Assembly (NCBI GenBank): GCA_021464245.1
Contig: JADCRB010000032.1
Location: 1 to 64,000 of the forward strand
DNA length: 64,000 nucleotides
Reading direction: 5' to 3'
Source of the DNA: Carallia brachiata
Lineage: Eukaryota; Streptophyta; Magnoliopsida; Malpighiales; Rhizophoraceae
Positions 1 to 22,619 of this stretch are shown in pieces. The translations under genes and the position numbers were made by a program. Positions within the stretch are counted from its first letter, which is position 1. Every line of letters starts with the position of its first letter. Below the pieces are notes generated by a model. That model was given only the letters and a program-made list of their open reading frames with translations, searched no databases and had not been told where the DNA came from.

Positions 1-2880
1 AGATGCACCACCACTTGACAATCCATCTTAACAATGATCTTTTCTAATCCCATAGAGGAAGTTTTTTCAACAACCCACCTCGCAGCTATAAGCTTGAGAA
101 TATCTGGAGAAAAAATGCCACGTGTGCCTCTTGTAACCATAAAAATGCCATGTATTCCTCTACTCACGAAGCATCTGTATTAATCTTAGGGTGTCATTAC
201 ATCTCCAGAATCGGACATCTGCCCGAATATTTTTTGTGCAACAAGACAGTGATTTTGTGCAATAAGACTGCTATTTTATGCAACAAAAAAATACAGAAAA
301 ATATAGATTTTTTTTGCACAAAATATCAGTCTTGCTGCACAAAATCACTGTCTTGTTGCACAAAAAAACATTCGGGCAGATGCTCGATTCTGGCAGCCTA
401 ATTTTTTCTTTAATCTTAATCTGGTATTCCTCCGACGATTGCCAAGAACTCGATGAGTTTGTTAAAGGAGATGTGGATAGGTATAGATTCTCCCTCTGGT
501 AGTCCCAGTAGAGAGATGTTGCCATATCCAAAATCTCAATGGGATCCATAGACTTATCCTCCATGACATATAGGTTGCATGCCTTCCATATAGCTCAAGA
601 GATCATACAAATCATTTCACCACTCATTATGTTCTCCCTTTTTAAGAAGGTCTCAAACCAGCAAGCAAAGTCAGTAACTTGCAAATCCTATACTTGTAGC
701 CCCAAAGGGCTAGCAAACCACACCAAAGCTGCCCGAAGACAAAGAATTAAAGAGGGCAATCCCACATACAGGACAAATGTCATCAACATTCATGACTTTT
801 ATTGCCAACCGAGAGAGAGTGGGGCGGAATTCTTTGCAAGCCCTCCACATACAATGTTTAACTTTTCTTGGTATATATAATTTCCACAAACATGACCACT
901 TTATATCACAAGAGCTCACCACTACCTCGTGAGAAGATGAGGACAAAGGAGCTAAAGAAGAAGATTGTGCCAATTTGTATGCGCTACGAACCATATATGA
1001 GCCACTGCAATCAAAATTCCAAATCAGTTTGTCATCTAAGCTTCGATTGCTAAGTGGAATAGATAGAATCTGTGAACACTCGGCAACAGAAAAAAGGTAT
1101 TTTTAAGGTGCTTCCTTCCACCATCTGGTATTAGGATCAATCAAGCAAGACACTTTATCATAGGTTAACGGCAACCGTGGGGATAAGATTCAAAAACCAT
1201 TTTAGTTCAGAAGCCAGGGGTTATCCCAGATACTTATTTTAGAGCCATCCCCAATAAGCTACCACAAACCTTTTTTAATCAAAGGTTGAAATTTTAGAAT
1301 AGTATGCCAAAAAAGCTAGGCGATGATCTTAGAGAACTATTTAAGAAAGAGCCATTGAAAAAATAACAGGCACAAAAAATTCAAGCTACTAAAGAATCAA
1401 TCATATTGATTAGCTTCTGCATCTGCTTCTCCAAAAGAACTAAATTACAATCCAGGAAATCCCTGAAGTCGAGCCCAGTAGTCCCCTTAGGATATGCGAG
1501 TCGTTGCTAAGAGGCGCAATGGATTTTGTTCCCCTGCTCACTACTGCCCCAACAGAATCTGTTAACCAATTTAGCAAGCTCAAAACAAAAACTATGGGGA
1601 AGAAGAAAGCAGCTCATATTATAATTTAGAATGGCTTGTATAGCATATTTAATCAAGACTTCCTTGCCAGCTTTCGATAGTAGGGCCTCCTTCCAACTGG
1701 CTAATTTTTTCCTAACTTTATCTATAATTAGAGTAAACGCTTGCTTTTTAAAGGAGCCAATTAGCATCGGAAGACCAAGATATTTTCGAGGGTAATGAAC
1801 ATTCGTGATCTCAAATAATCACAGATTGTATTGTTAGTTTCATTATATACAAAACGGCTAAAAAAAACGCCTGTTTTATCTATTTTCACCTTCTAACTTG
1901 ATGCTCTTTCATATAGGGATATGATAGATTTTATAAATTGGCACTTAATTAAAAAAGCTCCTAAAAAAAAAGGTTGTTGTCTGCGAAAAAAAGGTGAGAA
2001 ATAATCAGAGCTTGACAACCAATCTTCAAACCCCGAATATTACCAGCTAAAACCGAAGCCTATATAATAGAAGACAGGTCTTCTGCACAAAATAAGAAAG
2101 AGATAGAGAGAAAGACGGTCACCTTTATATAAACCCCAAGATGGCTAAAATGTCCCCCAAGGGCAAGAGTTAACCACCAAAGAGTAAGGAATGGTTGTTA
2201 CATAATTTATTGTTAATTGTACCCAAGTAGAAAGAAAACTCAATTTTAACATAATGGCTTTCAGAAAAGTCCATTCCATACGGTCATAAACTTTACTCAT
2301 ATCCAATTTTAAAGTCATGTGACCCTTGCCACCATTGTACTGATTGTTCATCTAATGTATTGCTTCCTACGCAATAAGAAAATTATCTGTAATTAATCTT
2401 TCTAGCACAAAAGCACTACGGTCTTTATAAATTATTTGAGGCAAAAATATCTTTAATTTATTAGCTATTGTTTTGGTGATTAGCTTGAAGATCACATTAT
2501 AAAGACTGATAGGTCTAAAATCTTTTCATTGAAATGGAGCAGAGACCTTAAAAATGAGAACAATATAAGTGTGGTTCAAAGAGTTAGGATTTCTCTAGTT
2601 GTTTAGAACGTCCAACACTTTAGATATAACATCATCTGTAATTATATGCTAATAGAATTGATAGAAAAGCGTTGATATTTCATCCGGCACCAGTGCTTTT
2701 GTAGGGTGCATCTGTTGTAATAAAAGGAGAACTTCCTTTTTAAATAATGGGTCGCAAAGCATTTTATTAATTTCTTTTGAAACTTTCGACTGAACGTGAG
2801 AAAGAACTTGGAAAAACTCAAATGGGTTAGAAGAACAAAATAGTGATTCAAAATAATTCTGGAAAATACCCGCAGTAATA
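1..2880 (-). mobile_element. Decayed L1-type LINE, ORF2 (reverse transcriptase) remnant
   Basis: Read on the minus strand, this stretch gives broken pieces of a plant L1 (non-LTR) ORF2 in the right order. The start of the reverse transcriptase, with an MHPTKA-like motif, lies near 2700. A KLDMSKVYDRMEW block, the RT motif that normally reads KLDMSKAYDRVEW, lies near 2300. RT thumb-like sequence (KKLASWKEALLSKAGKEVLIK) lies at 1507-1767. A zf-RVT-like block with a CxxC (CPVCG) lies at 710-994. Many stops and frameshifts separate the pieces, so the element is dead. The part at 1-188 probably continues the 3' part of the same LINE, and its end lies outside the window. A small hairpin transposon at 189-409 is nested in it. 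Family assignment is firm; exact borders are not. Confidence 0.85.
189..409. mobile_element. Hairpin MITE nested in the LINE, 9-bp TSD
   Basis: Two arms are inverted repeats of each other: CCAGAATCGGACATCTGCC starts at 205, and its complement ends at 393. Both arms carry TTTTGTGCAACAAGAC-type blocks. The flanks read TTAATCTTA at 180-188 and again at 410-418. With these borders the two arms are symmetrical: the conserved inverted repeat begins 17 bases in from each end. A 9-bp duplication suggests a Mutator-like origin. The outer 16 bases of the two ends match poorly, and the TSD is AT-rich, so the exact ends are less certain than the hairpin itself. It has no coding capacity. Confidence 0.7.
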
Positions 2881-3698
2881 TAACATCATTTGTTAATGAA
2901 TTTTAAATATAATGATATAACTAATTCTAATATATAAAGGAGTGATTAGAGTTTCTCTATATTCTAGCTCTAGTTTTTTTTTTTAATGCAATAATATAAC
3001 TAATTCTACAATATAAGAAAGTAATTAATTATCTATACTACTCTATTCTTCGACTTGCAATTTTTGTTTTCCACAAAAATTAAAAAAAATAAGGATAACA
3101 CTCTACAGAACTCTTAGAAATGACTACGCTGTTTTACTATACTGTATAGTGGATAAATAAAGGCTTTAGTTGGAGTTTTGGGTTCAGTAAAAAGTTTATT
3201 GAGTTATGAGCTACACAATGTGATAGCTTTCTCCTTCTCATAAATTTCACACCTTCCTTTCTTGAGATTTAAACCTAACCTCTATATATATTTTTTTATT
3301 CATTAAGAGATTCATTGGACCATGAACTATACTATAGGGTAACTCTTCCTATTCCTGTAAACCTCATACCTCTTTTTCAAAATTAGAATATAAAACCTCA
3401 AACATTAAGAATAAATTCTAACCTTTATAGGACATTTTAGTGGGAGTTTCTTCATCAATCATGTTAAAATATCAAGGTGGGCTTGGATAGGTTGGGCCAT
3501 GGGGCCTGAGTCTGGCAAACTCAACACCTTTGGTGCATGAGCTAACCTAATGATATCCTTATCAGTTATTCTTCTGATAAATCCAAACAAGTTGGACCAT
3601 TAAATTTTAACAAAACTTGGTTGGCATACTTAAGGTTTAAGCTTATGTTTCTAGTTTTTATTTTTAAGCTTGGGGAGATTATTTAAATTGGGAGATAA
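2881..3698. other. AT-rich spacer, nothing recognised
   Basis: This is AT-rich DNA without an open frame of note. It holds poly-T/poly-A tracts and no clear inverted or tandem repeat. It separates the LINE remnant from a second, truncated LINE insertion. Confidence 0.5.
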
Positions 3699-3714
3699 GT
3701 TGTGGGCTTCTATT

Positions 3715-3924
3715 TTTTTTGAGCAGAAGCAAAGGTGGAGCACTTCATTACTAAAACAAAGGTACACAGTCAAGTCCAGTGCACAATATATACAAAATAG
3801 CCCAGCAGCTAAAACAAACCAAATAATCTAAGGAAAACCAAATAGCCCAAAGGGGACATAACCTAGGAAAGGACACCAACTGAGCCTAAAGAACTTGAGC
3901 TCAAAGCCTAGCAAACGAACCAAT
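3715..3924 (-). mobile_element. 5'-truncated LINE 3' end, 16-bp TSD
   Basis: A segment of about 210 bp is bracketed by perfect 16-bp direct repeats (GTTGTGGGCTTCTATT at 3699-3714 and 3925-3940). It begins on the + strand with a T-tract, that is, a poly-A tail on the minus strand. Just before the tail the minus strand reads a CCACCTTTGCTTCTGCTC-type tail, as in plant L1 3' ends. Target-primed reverse transcription of an L1 RNA with 5' truncation explains the structure. A SINE mobilised by an L1 is the alternative, but no A/B box was seen. Confidence 0.8.
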
Positions 3925-3960
3925 GTTGTGGGCTTCTATTCTATGCAACATATATTTGAC

Positions 3961-4466
3961 AGGATATGCATTAAAAAAGTCCTAAACCTTTAGATTTTTT
4001 TTCATTTAAGTCCTAAACCTTTTTGAGATTTCATTTCAGTCCTAAACCTTTTGATTTTGCTGCAAATCAGTCATTCCGTTAGTCAAACCGTTAAAAATTA
4101 CTGTTCACTAACGAAAATTTTTTTAAAAAGGTAAATGACACTATTTAAATATTTTTTTTGTTATTAAATACTTGTATTTTACTCTCAAATAGTAACATGT
4201 AAGTTGAGATTTTAAATTTTTTATTTTTTATTTTATTTTTTTTAAGATTATACAAAGTATTTCTGTTAACTGGTGAATTGAAATAGTGTATTTTACCTTT
4301 TTAAAAAAATTTTCGTTAGTGAACAGTAATTTTTAACGGTTTGACTAACGGAAGGACTGATTTGGAGCAAAATCAAAAGGTTTAGAACTGAAATGAAATT
4401 TCAAAAAGGTTTAAGACTTAAATGAAAAAAAATCTAAAGGTTTAGGACTTTTTTTATACATATCCC
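3961..4466. mobile_element. Long-TIR palindromic MITE (Mutator-like), 10-bp TSD
   Basis: The two halves are near-perfect inverted repeats over roughly 170-200 bases each. The left arm has repeated AGTCCTAAACCTTT blocks, and the right arm has AAAGGTTTAGGACT blocks. The ends read AGGATATG and, complemented, GGGATATG. Direct repeats TATATTTGAC flank the element at 3951-3960 and 4467-4476. The long TIRs and 10-bp TSD point to a Mutator-like non-autonomous element. It has no ORF. A relative with the same GGGATA ends and TCCTAAACCTTT blocks lies at 14779-15102. Confidence 0.8.
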
Positions 4467-4476
4467 TATATTTGAC

Positions 4477-5051
4477 CCTTCATTAACCTTTTTATGAGAA
4501 TTGAGAATGAAATTAAAAATGTCTTAAGATCGTAAGTTGAACTTCTAGACTAAATAATAGAATATATATTTTTTTATCATTTTTATTACCTTGCCCAATG
4601 ATTGTTAGTGAAAGTATATTTAAGTCTTTTTTATATTTTAAATTACAACATATAAATAATTATGAGTATAAATTAAAATATATTAAATTTTTTTATTAAA
4701 ATATAAAAGATAATTATTTAGTCGTACTTTATTAATGTTAGCTATCATATCATTTATTCAAAATACTATAATAGACTGTCAAAACTTTATTTGATTTTGT
4801 AATTTGTTATTTTCCTCTACTCATATTAATGTAGGTATTTAATAAATTAATATAACATTTAATTTAATTATACCTAGATGAAAAAATAAAAATAAAATAA
4901 GAAGAAATTTTACGAAACAAATTAAAAACCTTTGTTTAAGAATCGATTATCATTAATCTCAAAAAAATCCATTATCATTATTAATCAATATGTTTTAATT
5001 AGTAAGCGATTATGCCTTTAAACTTTATAGATCCAAGACTCAGCCGACTTT
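4477..5051. other. AT-rich spacer with a dispersed repeat copy
   Basis: This is very AT-rich. From about 4760 to 5040 it resembles 9625-9810 (shared CTATAATAG, GTCAAAACTTT/GCCAAAATTTT, TTTAATAAATTAA and AAAACCTTTGTT blocks in the same order and orientation). No gene was seen. Confidence 0.4.
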
Positions 5052-5059
5052 TTCTCAGC

Positions 5060-6407
5060 TAAGGATAGCAATTTCACTTGCACCTATCCTGACAAGTATG
5101 GAGTCTGTGACATTGACCGAAAAATAGGGTGGGGATACCTGTTCCCCAAAATTTTCAAAAGCAGATGGGGTTGGGGACGAGTTTCATTGTTCTTGCCCCA
5201 TATCCGTCCCCGTTTCCCATCCATTTTTTAATTTATTATTTTAACCTTTATATATTAATTATAGAATAAATTTTGAAAAATATTTTAGTCAATTAAATTA
5301 AACGTAAAATTTTGCCACACTTGTTGACCAATTCGTTCTCTGGTTCTCCCAAGTCCTGATTTCTATTGCGCTACTAAACTTTTCTTTTTGTCACCAATAT
5401 TTTTTACTCCAATCACCATTCTTCTAAGTTGGTGGTTTGGACGGTGGCCAAGGCCAAGGCCAATCGGTGAGCTACAATTCAAAATATGTATATTACTAAC
5501 TACAATATAGGTAGGTTTTTTGTGGCTTGAATCCTAATTCAAAAATTTAAAAAAAAAAGATAAAGTGGAAAAGATGAGTGTTGGGAGAGTTTGATTTGTA
5601 ATAAGTTCGATAGCCAATTTCAATTTTTAAATATCCACATTTGATTGAAATTAATTAATGTTTTATATTCGCTTGATTCTTTATTACAATATACTGAACC
5701 CTTGATTCTGTTATACTTAATTTAGGATTAAAACTGTTATATTTTTCACAACTTTTAATTATTGTATAGATAAGGATAGAAATAAAAGTTAGGATTTAAT
5801 AATAAGAGGAGAACTAAAAAGGACAAACCCAAATCCTTATAAAATTAGAAATGTCTAAGCAAATCATCAGTATATATACATAAATTTATATTGGATTGGT
5901 ACTGATTCAATTCTTAGTTTAATTAACTATTATTGAATCTTAGCACTGGTCATTGGGTTGATGAAGACATGCAACAAGAGGCCAACCCTATCCAAATCCA
6001 AAACTGTTAATAAGTACCTTAAAGAGGGACTTGATAGAACTAGTATGTGTTTCTTTAGAGGTATGAATTGATTTTAGTCAGACCAGCCCATTGATTTTTT
6101 GTACCAAATGCTTTGTTTTGTTTATCATTTTCGGTTCTATGCTGTTTGCCATATGCTGATAAACTACCATAACTTATGAGATACAATAAAAAAAACAATG
6201 TTGCCTAGTGTAGGTTTATTGACCCATCATATAACCATAAGCTCTATTATACTATATCAGCTAGTATGAATTTTCTTATTTTTAGTCCAAATTAAGGGCG
6301 AAGATGGGATCAAAATTCCCTCCCGACGAGATAAAAATACGGTTCAAAACTGGGGACAGGGATTGGGGAGGTCGTCCCTGCCCCAATCCTCCCCGTTGCC
6401 ATCCCTA
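5060..6407. mobile_element. Non-autonomous hAT element (1.35 kb) with 8-bp TSD
   Basis: The ends are TAAGGATAGCAA on the left and, complemented, TAGGGATGGCAA on the right, the widespread plant hAT terminal sequence. The flanking 8-mers TTCTCAGC (5052-5059) and TTCTCAAC (6408-6415) differ by one base and form the TSD. The subterminal regions (5125-5220 and 6300-6400) are rich in GGGGA/TCCCC blocks, as in this group. The interior is AT-rich and keeps no intact transposase. Confidence 0.75.
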
Positions 6408-6415
6408 TTCTCAAC

Positions 6416-8539
6416 TAACACTGACACTGCTGCATGCTGCATTTATCCTACCTTTACTGCCGCCACCACTGATCATAACAAATGATTTATTTATTTATTT
6501 ATTTCATTGGTTGACTTATTCCTCTATTTTTGTTGACTTGTTCCTTTGTTTTTGCTTCACTATTTAGGTTTATTTCAATATAAACGAGCAATATTGTAAG
6601 GCAAAAACTACCCTAAACTTCTTTTGATGCAGCATTTAGCGATAAAAAGTCTTATACACAATTTAAACTTAGATGATAACACTTTTCAATGAGAAGAAGA
6701 TAATAAAGACAACGTCTTTAGAGAACTCAAGAGTATTATTCAGTGAAATGGTTTTAACTTTTAAGTTTACATATGTAAGCCAAAAATATTATTCAGTGGA
6801 ATGATTTAACTATTAGGCTTACATATGTATTTATAACTAAATTATATAACTAGAAAAGGAAATACTTTAATGACAAAGTAAAAAGAAAAGAAAGTTATCA
6901 TCACATTATTCTAGTATATGCATTATTCCATAACATTCAAAAATTATGTCTAGAATAGTCTTAAAATCTGCTTGAAATATTCTAGATATACTTTGGAATC
7001 AATTCTTCTAGAATCTGTCTTTGAGCTTTTCTGACGATCCCTCCAATTCAAAAAGTCTTGGATTAGCCATTCTATGTCATCTTCTGATGAGGCATTGGCC
7101 TTTTTTACTGTTAGGTGATTCTTTTTTTATATATATATTTTTTTTGTAATTAACTTTCACTTTCTCATTTAGAACTCCATTGTTTGTTGGTTGTTCATTG
7201 ATTTTGCCACTACCCTTTAAGTTCCTAACTAGATAGTTTAATCAAAATATAATATGTGCTTGTATTCAGTCTTAAGAGATATATATGTTTAACTTCTTGT
7301 GTCACTTATTATACTTTCTTATTTCGTTCTTTAACACCATCAACTATAATTCTGGTCCTTCGAATTTCATTGAGAACCTATTAGAGGAAAATGCCCTTTA
7401 AATAATGGTTTTTTTCTGCTGATGATGTCACTTTCATACTCACTTGGTTTTTTTCTTTATCATAACTTTCCCTATTTTAGTTATCATCACTCGCACGTAC
7501 TTATGAATTCACAGATTCTAATGGGACAAATACCAATAGAAGGCCCTAAAAACTAGTCTTATCCATCATAGGTATGTTCCCTCTTAGACTTGCTATGCTC
7601 TTCTTCTTGCTTATGACTTCACGTGGGATGGTATAATTTAGTCTTATTACATGGTCACTTTAGCATTTTGCTAAATTATTACTTGTAAACTCTTGGTTGT
7701 ATAGTCCACTGGCTTTGCTTCATCTGTTGACACTTCTACTACAATCTTTGCTTCATCTGATGTTGGTGGGGACATCCTTGCTCACACTCTCCAAGTTTGT
7801 TCTTCCAAACCTTTTCTTATATATTCGATTTCTGTCACACAAAATCAAGTTACAAGGCTCTTTATTTTATGTAGCCTGAGCATGTAAGAAGAATCACTGA
7901 GAGGTTCATAAAGATAGATAACTTTGACTTACTCATCTAACACAATCCATCCCCAGATCCCCCAGATTATTAGCACTGCCTTTTGAGTTAAGCATTCCAG
8001 CATTTACAAATGAGTTTTGTTGATTCCTTCTTGTTAATATGTACTATAAGCAACTACATTCAAGTGTTTGTAGTAAACAAGTTTTGCTAATTCCTGCTGA
8101 TTTTTCAATTACAATGTATTGTTAATAGTACAAGAGCAATTGTAATAGAGCTCATTTTAGTTATAAAGCTCAACACTCTTGAGAATGGTAAACCAACATT
8201 ATTTTTGGCCTTTTTTTTGTTTCTTTTGCTTGCTTTGAGGTAAAATCAAAGTTATGACATCTCTCTAATCTAACATAGTGATGATTAAGAACAAATAAAG
8301 GGAAGAAGTAAATTTTTCCCCATGTTCAAAAATCGTACCTTTAACATTCTCGTCTAATGTTTCTGATGTACACTGTTGGAAATCATTTATGGATCTTTTT
8401 CTAAATTCTTGGTATAGGCATAACATTTTTCTAATCTAACATAATAGCTTTTTCTCTCAAATCTAACATTGTTGTAAATTTTTATAAAATTGCATAATTT
8501 AGATTTCAACATTTATTGCAACTGATGGTCATCCTTGGT
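6416..8539. other. Intergenic, no gene recognised
   Basis: This is AT-rich DNA with only short chance frames. It includes the imperfect direct repeat AAATATTATTCAGTGGAATG / AGTATTATTCAGTGAAATG near 6730-6800. No conserved protein similarity was seen in any frame. Confidence 0.4.
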
Positions 8540-9150
8540 CATGGGCTCAATTGTCGTAGGGCCTTGTGCATGGATCTACAAGATGGTAAGGCTTGGGCTG
8601 GGGTTTGCTCCAATATAAGCACTCAAACACTCAAGTTAATAAGAGGTAAGTAGGACCGAAAGGGGCCAAATGAGGTTCTTGTAGGTAGCTTGTAGTGGCA
8701 AGACACCAAAGGTAAGCACCCCGTCAATTTGTGTAGATGTGCTTACAAGGTGTGTGTATTAAGAGTATGAGATTGGATTATAAGGAATTCAGAGTTAGAG
8801 GGATTCCCTGTGAGGAGTTCACAGGATTGGGATATAAGATTGGATTTGGATTCGCCCCTTTTTTGCGTGAGCCTCTAATTTTATATACCAGTCTATAGTA
8901 ATCTGATGTTTGAAAAGACAAGCTCCACTTGTGATGGATATGATAGGTGTCTATCAAAGGGTGGCTCGGAATTGTAGGATATCGGGGTCTATCTGCAATT
9001 TTACCGACGAGTTTCACTAGTGAGCTCTATGCGAGCTACTGCAAGAGCTATCGAAGAGATCTGTGCAGCTTACCTCTAAGCCTCTGGAGGCCGCTTCGCG
9101 AGGTCTGGGCCCAAATTTGTGGCCCATATACGTAACTTTGAGCCCGCATT
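8540..9150 (+). mobile_element. Probable solo LTR remnant
   Basis: This segment is more GC-rich and complex than its flanks. It contains a GGGCTGGGGTTTGCTCC block followed by CACTCAAGTTAATAAGAGG, a pattern common in plant LTRs. A TATATA-type element lies at about 8881, and GC-rich downstream sequence follows. No primer-binding site, polypurine tract or second copy was found, and borders and TSD were not resolved. The LTR class cannot be told. The call rests on general resemblance only. Confidence 0.35.
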
Positions 9151-10110
9151 AGGTGATATTCATCAACAACTGATGATTAAAAGAGAACCAACAATGAGAG
9201 AATAAAAGCAATTGGTCCATTTTCTCTTTAATTGATTTTGATTATTAATTTTGTGATATTAAAAATTGAGTTAATTTATGAAATAGATTGTTTAGTTGTT
9301 ATAACTTAAATTCTTTTACACATTACATGTTCCATTTATAAAAACTGAACCTTTTTTTTTTTTTTTTTGAGATCAAACCCAATTTTGTTAAAATTATTCT
9401 TTTCAATTTAAGAAAGAAAAGACTATGCTGCACAAATATAAATATAGTATCTTTTATAATTTTATTAAAGTACATTTTTTTAACACATTTGAAGTACATT
9501 TTATCTCCTTTATGTTTGTGTTTTGAATGATTTGAATGTTTACAGGACATTTTGTTTTTTATAAGATCAAATTTAATGTCGATCTATATGTAGTGCAGGT
9601 AAAAGAAGTTAGTTTATTCACATTGCTATAATAGGTTGCCAAAATTTTATTTTATTTTCTAATTTGTTATTTTTTTCATTCAGGTTCATGCAACTATTTA
9701 ATAAATTAACTCTAGAGTCAATTTAATTAATCAAAACCTTTGTTCAAAAATCTTTTATTATTATTATTAACCATTAACCAATGAAATTTAGATTAGCGAC
9801 GCTAAATTGTCCGCTGAACTAAAAATTTTGAGTAATGATGCATTCTATATTGTGCTGTTATGAAAAGAATTAATCGATTTTTTTAAATAATGTTAAATTA
9901 AATATGGAAACGGTGAATCATACACGTAATTGTCCGACTTTTACAATTATAAAAAGAACTAATAAACTTTTTAAACACCTTAAATTTAATTAAAAAAACA
10001 GTAAATAATACACTTAACAAATAAAATTTATGTAATATATATTATTAAGTAAAAAGTTTTTAATCTTTCAATAAAAAAAAAAAGAAAGTTTTTAATCTCT
10101 GCAAAACGGA
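9151..10110. other. AT-rich spacer upstream of the GTG gene
   Basis: No gene was recognised. It includes poly-T at 9351-9369 and the second copy of the dispersed repeat (9625-9810). A TATA-rich string (TAATATATATTATTAAG, 10031-10047) lies about 185 bases before the GTG start codon and could be its core promoter. A GA-rich microsatellite leader follows at 10160-10231. Confidence 0.4.
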
Positions 10111-10159
10111 AACGTTTTGAACAACCAGATCAAGAAAGTGTTCTCAGAGAAGCTGCACC

Positions 10160-10231
10160 AAATCTGCAGAGAGAGAGAGAGAGAGAGAGAGAGGGAAGAA
10201 GAAGAAGGAGAGGAAGAAGAAGAAGAAGAAG
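10160..10231 (+). repeat. (GA)n/(GAA)n microsatellite in the 5' leader
   Basis: GAGAGA and GAAGAA runs lie directly before the ATG at 10232. Such purine runs are common in plant 5' leaders. A frame open through it gives only a low-complexity Glu/Arg peptide. Confidence 0.8.
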
Positions 10232-21179
<10,948 letters not shown>

Positions 21180-22140
21180 TTCTTTGCCGTGTAAGTATAT
21201 AATGGCTCAGTTTTTTTTTTTTTCCGCTTTCTTTCATTGTTGATCAATTCAAGTTGCTGGCAGTCGGAAATTTTCTGCGTCAGTGTCAATACAGATTGCT
21301 TTTCGAGTGATCATGACAAATCACCATGTTGTTATAATCAATGTGACAGAACATATTCCCCCCCACCCAATCCCCCTTTTTTGGGTGCTGATCCTTTATG
21401 TGCAACCGGTTAGCTATGTCACTGTTTTGAAATTTGAAACATTCAATGGGGTCTGTTGGTGCAGCAAAAGGTCCATATGCCCCTTGATTGCTTTGGTTTG
21501 CGTATATTTTATTATACGTACTCTTGCTGGAAAGTCTTTCCTAATGTCGCTATATTTTTCCTCGTTAAACACATGTTCTTTGCAGTTTCTTTCTCCTTCA
21601 GGGAAAAAAGAAAACGTCCAATGCAGGAGAACTATTATCTGAGATGTAGAGAAAAGAAATTAGACGTTCAAGGCAGATTCTTTATTGAGACCCAACACCA
21701 AGGATTCCGTAGTGGTGAAGAATTTTGGCGTGCCGTTAAAATTTGTGTATATATTACGTGTAATTTTTATTTATATTTTTTTGACATAGTGTAATTTGAT
21801 TGGCACGAACTGTAATTTTCGATAATGATTTACGTAGAGTATAGTTTTTATGTATGAGTTGTCGTAAATTACAAGTATATATATGTGACACGTTTTCCAC
21901 GGGAATGCCATCCGATTACGACAGATATCAAATCGTTGTGGCAGTAGTATTTGTTGTACTGCTTGTCGCAACTGTAGTGCTGTTTAGTGGCCCCCTTAAG
22001 GACAATTGTCTGATTGTAGCGGGGACGTTAACTTGAACGATGCAGGGGAAAAGTTGGATGGCTTGAGTCTCACGGTTTGACGGTGTGTCCAAGCCATTAA
22101 AATTATTATTATTATTATTATTTTTGAAACAAAAGTTCAA
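21180..22140 (+). other. GTG 3' UTR and flank
   Basis: The sequence directly follows the GTG stop and probably includes the 3' UTR. No further gene was recognised. An (ATT)n microsatellite lies at 22100-22121. Confidence 0.4.
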
Positions 22141-22149
22141 GATTATATT

Positions 22150-22418
22150 AAGAGTTGATTTGTTTTTTGTAAAATATTTTACAGGAAAAAATTTTACAGA
22201 TTTTTCGTCGTTTGTTTCACGGAAAATATTTTACATAGGCAAAATTTGAGAAAATTTTTAAATTTTTAAATAAAATAAGTTCTCATTTTGCAGAATTGAA
22301 ATTATTTTCAGAGAAAACATAAAATGTACTACAAGTAACTGACAAAAAAAATTATTATTTTTACTGTAAATATTTTATAAATGTAAGTTATTTTTACAGC
22401 AAACAAACGGACGCTAAG
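22150..22418. mobile_element. AT-rich MITE-like inverted repeat
   Basis: The left end (GAGTTGATTTGTTTTTTGTA) and the complement of the right end (AGCGTCCGTTTGTTTGCTGT) are similar and inverted. Internal TTTTACAG and TGTAAAATATTTTAC blocks repeat in both orientations. The terminal wording resembles common plant hAT-type MITEs. I could not find a convincing TSD, so family and borders are tentative. Confidence 0.45.
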
Positions 22419-22578
22419 TACCTTTAAAATAACATTAATTTTGTTCAGGGTTTTGTTTGGAAATAAAAATAAAAACGTTTTTTTATGGTCTCGGTACCTG
22501 TACCGGGTAAATGTCCGGGTACCCGGATCCACCACGCAATAACACAAAAAAAAAAAACAAAAAAAGAGAGTGGGGGGT

Positions 22579-22619
<41 letters not shown>

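Noticed and set aside
4760..9810. The direct repeats as LTRs of one 5-kb retrotransposon
   Set aside because: No primer-binding site, polypurine tract or gag-pol sequence lies between them, and they are too diverged and AT-rich.
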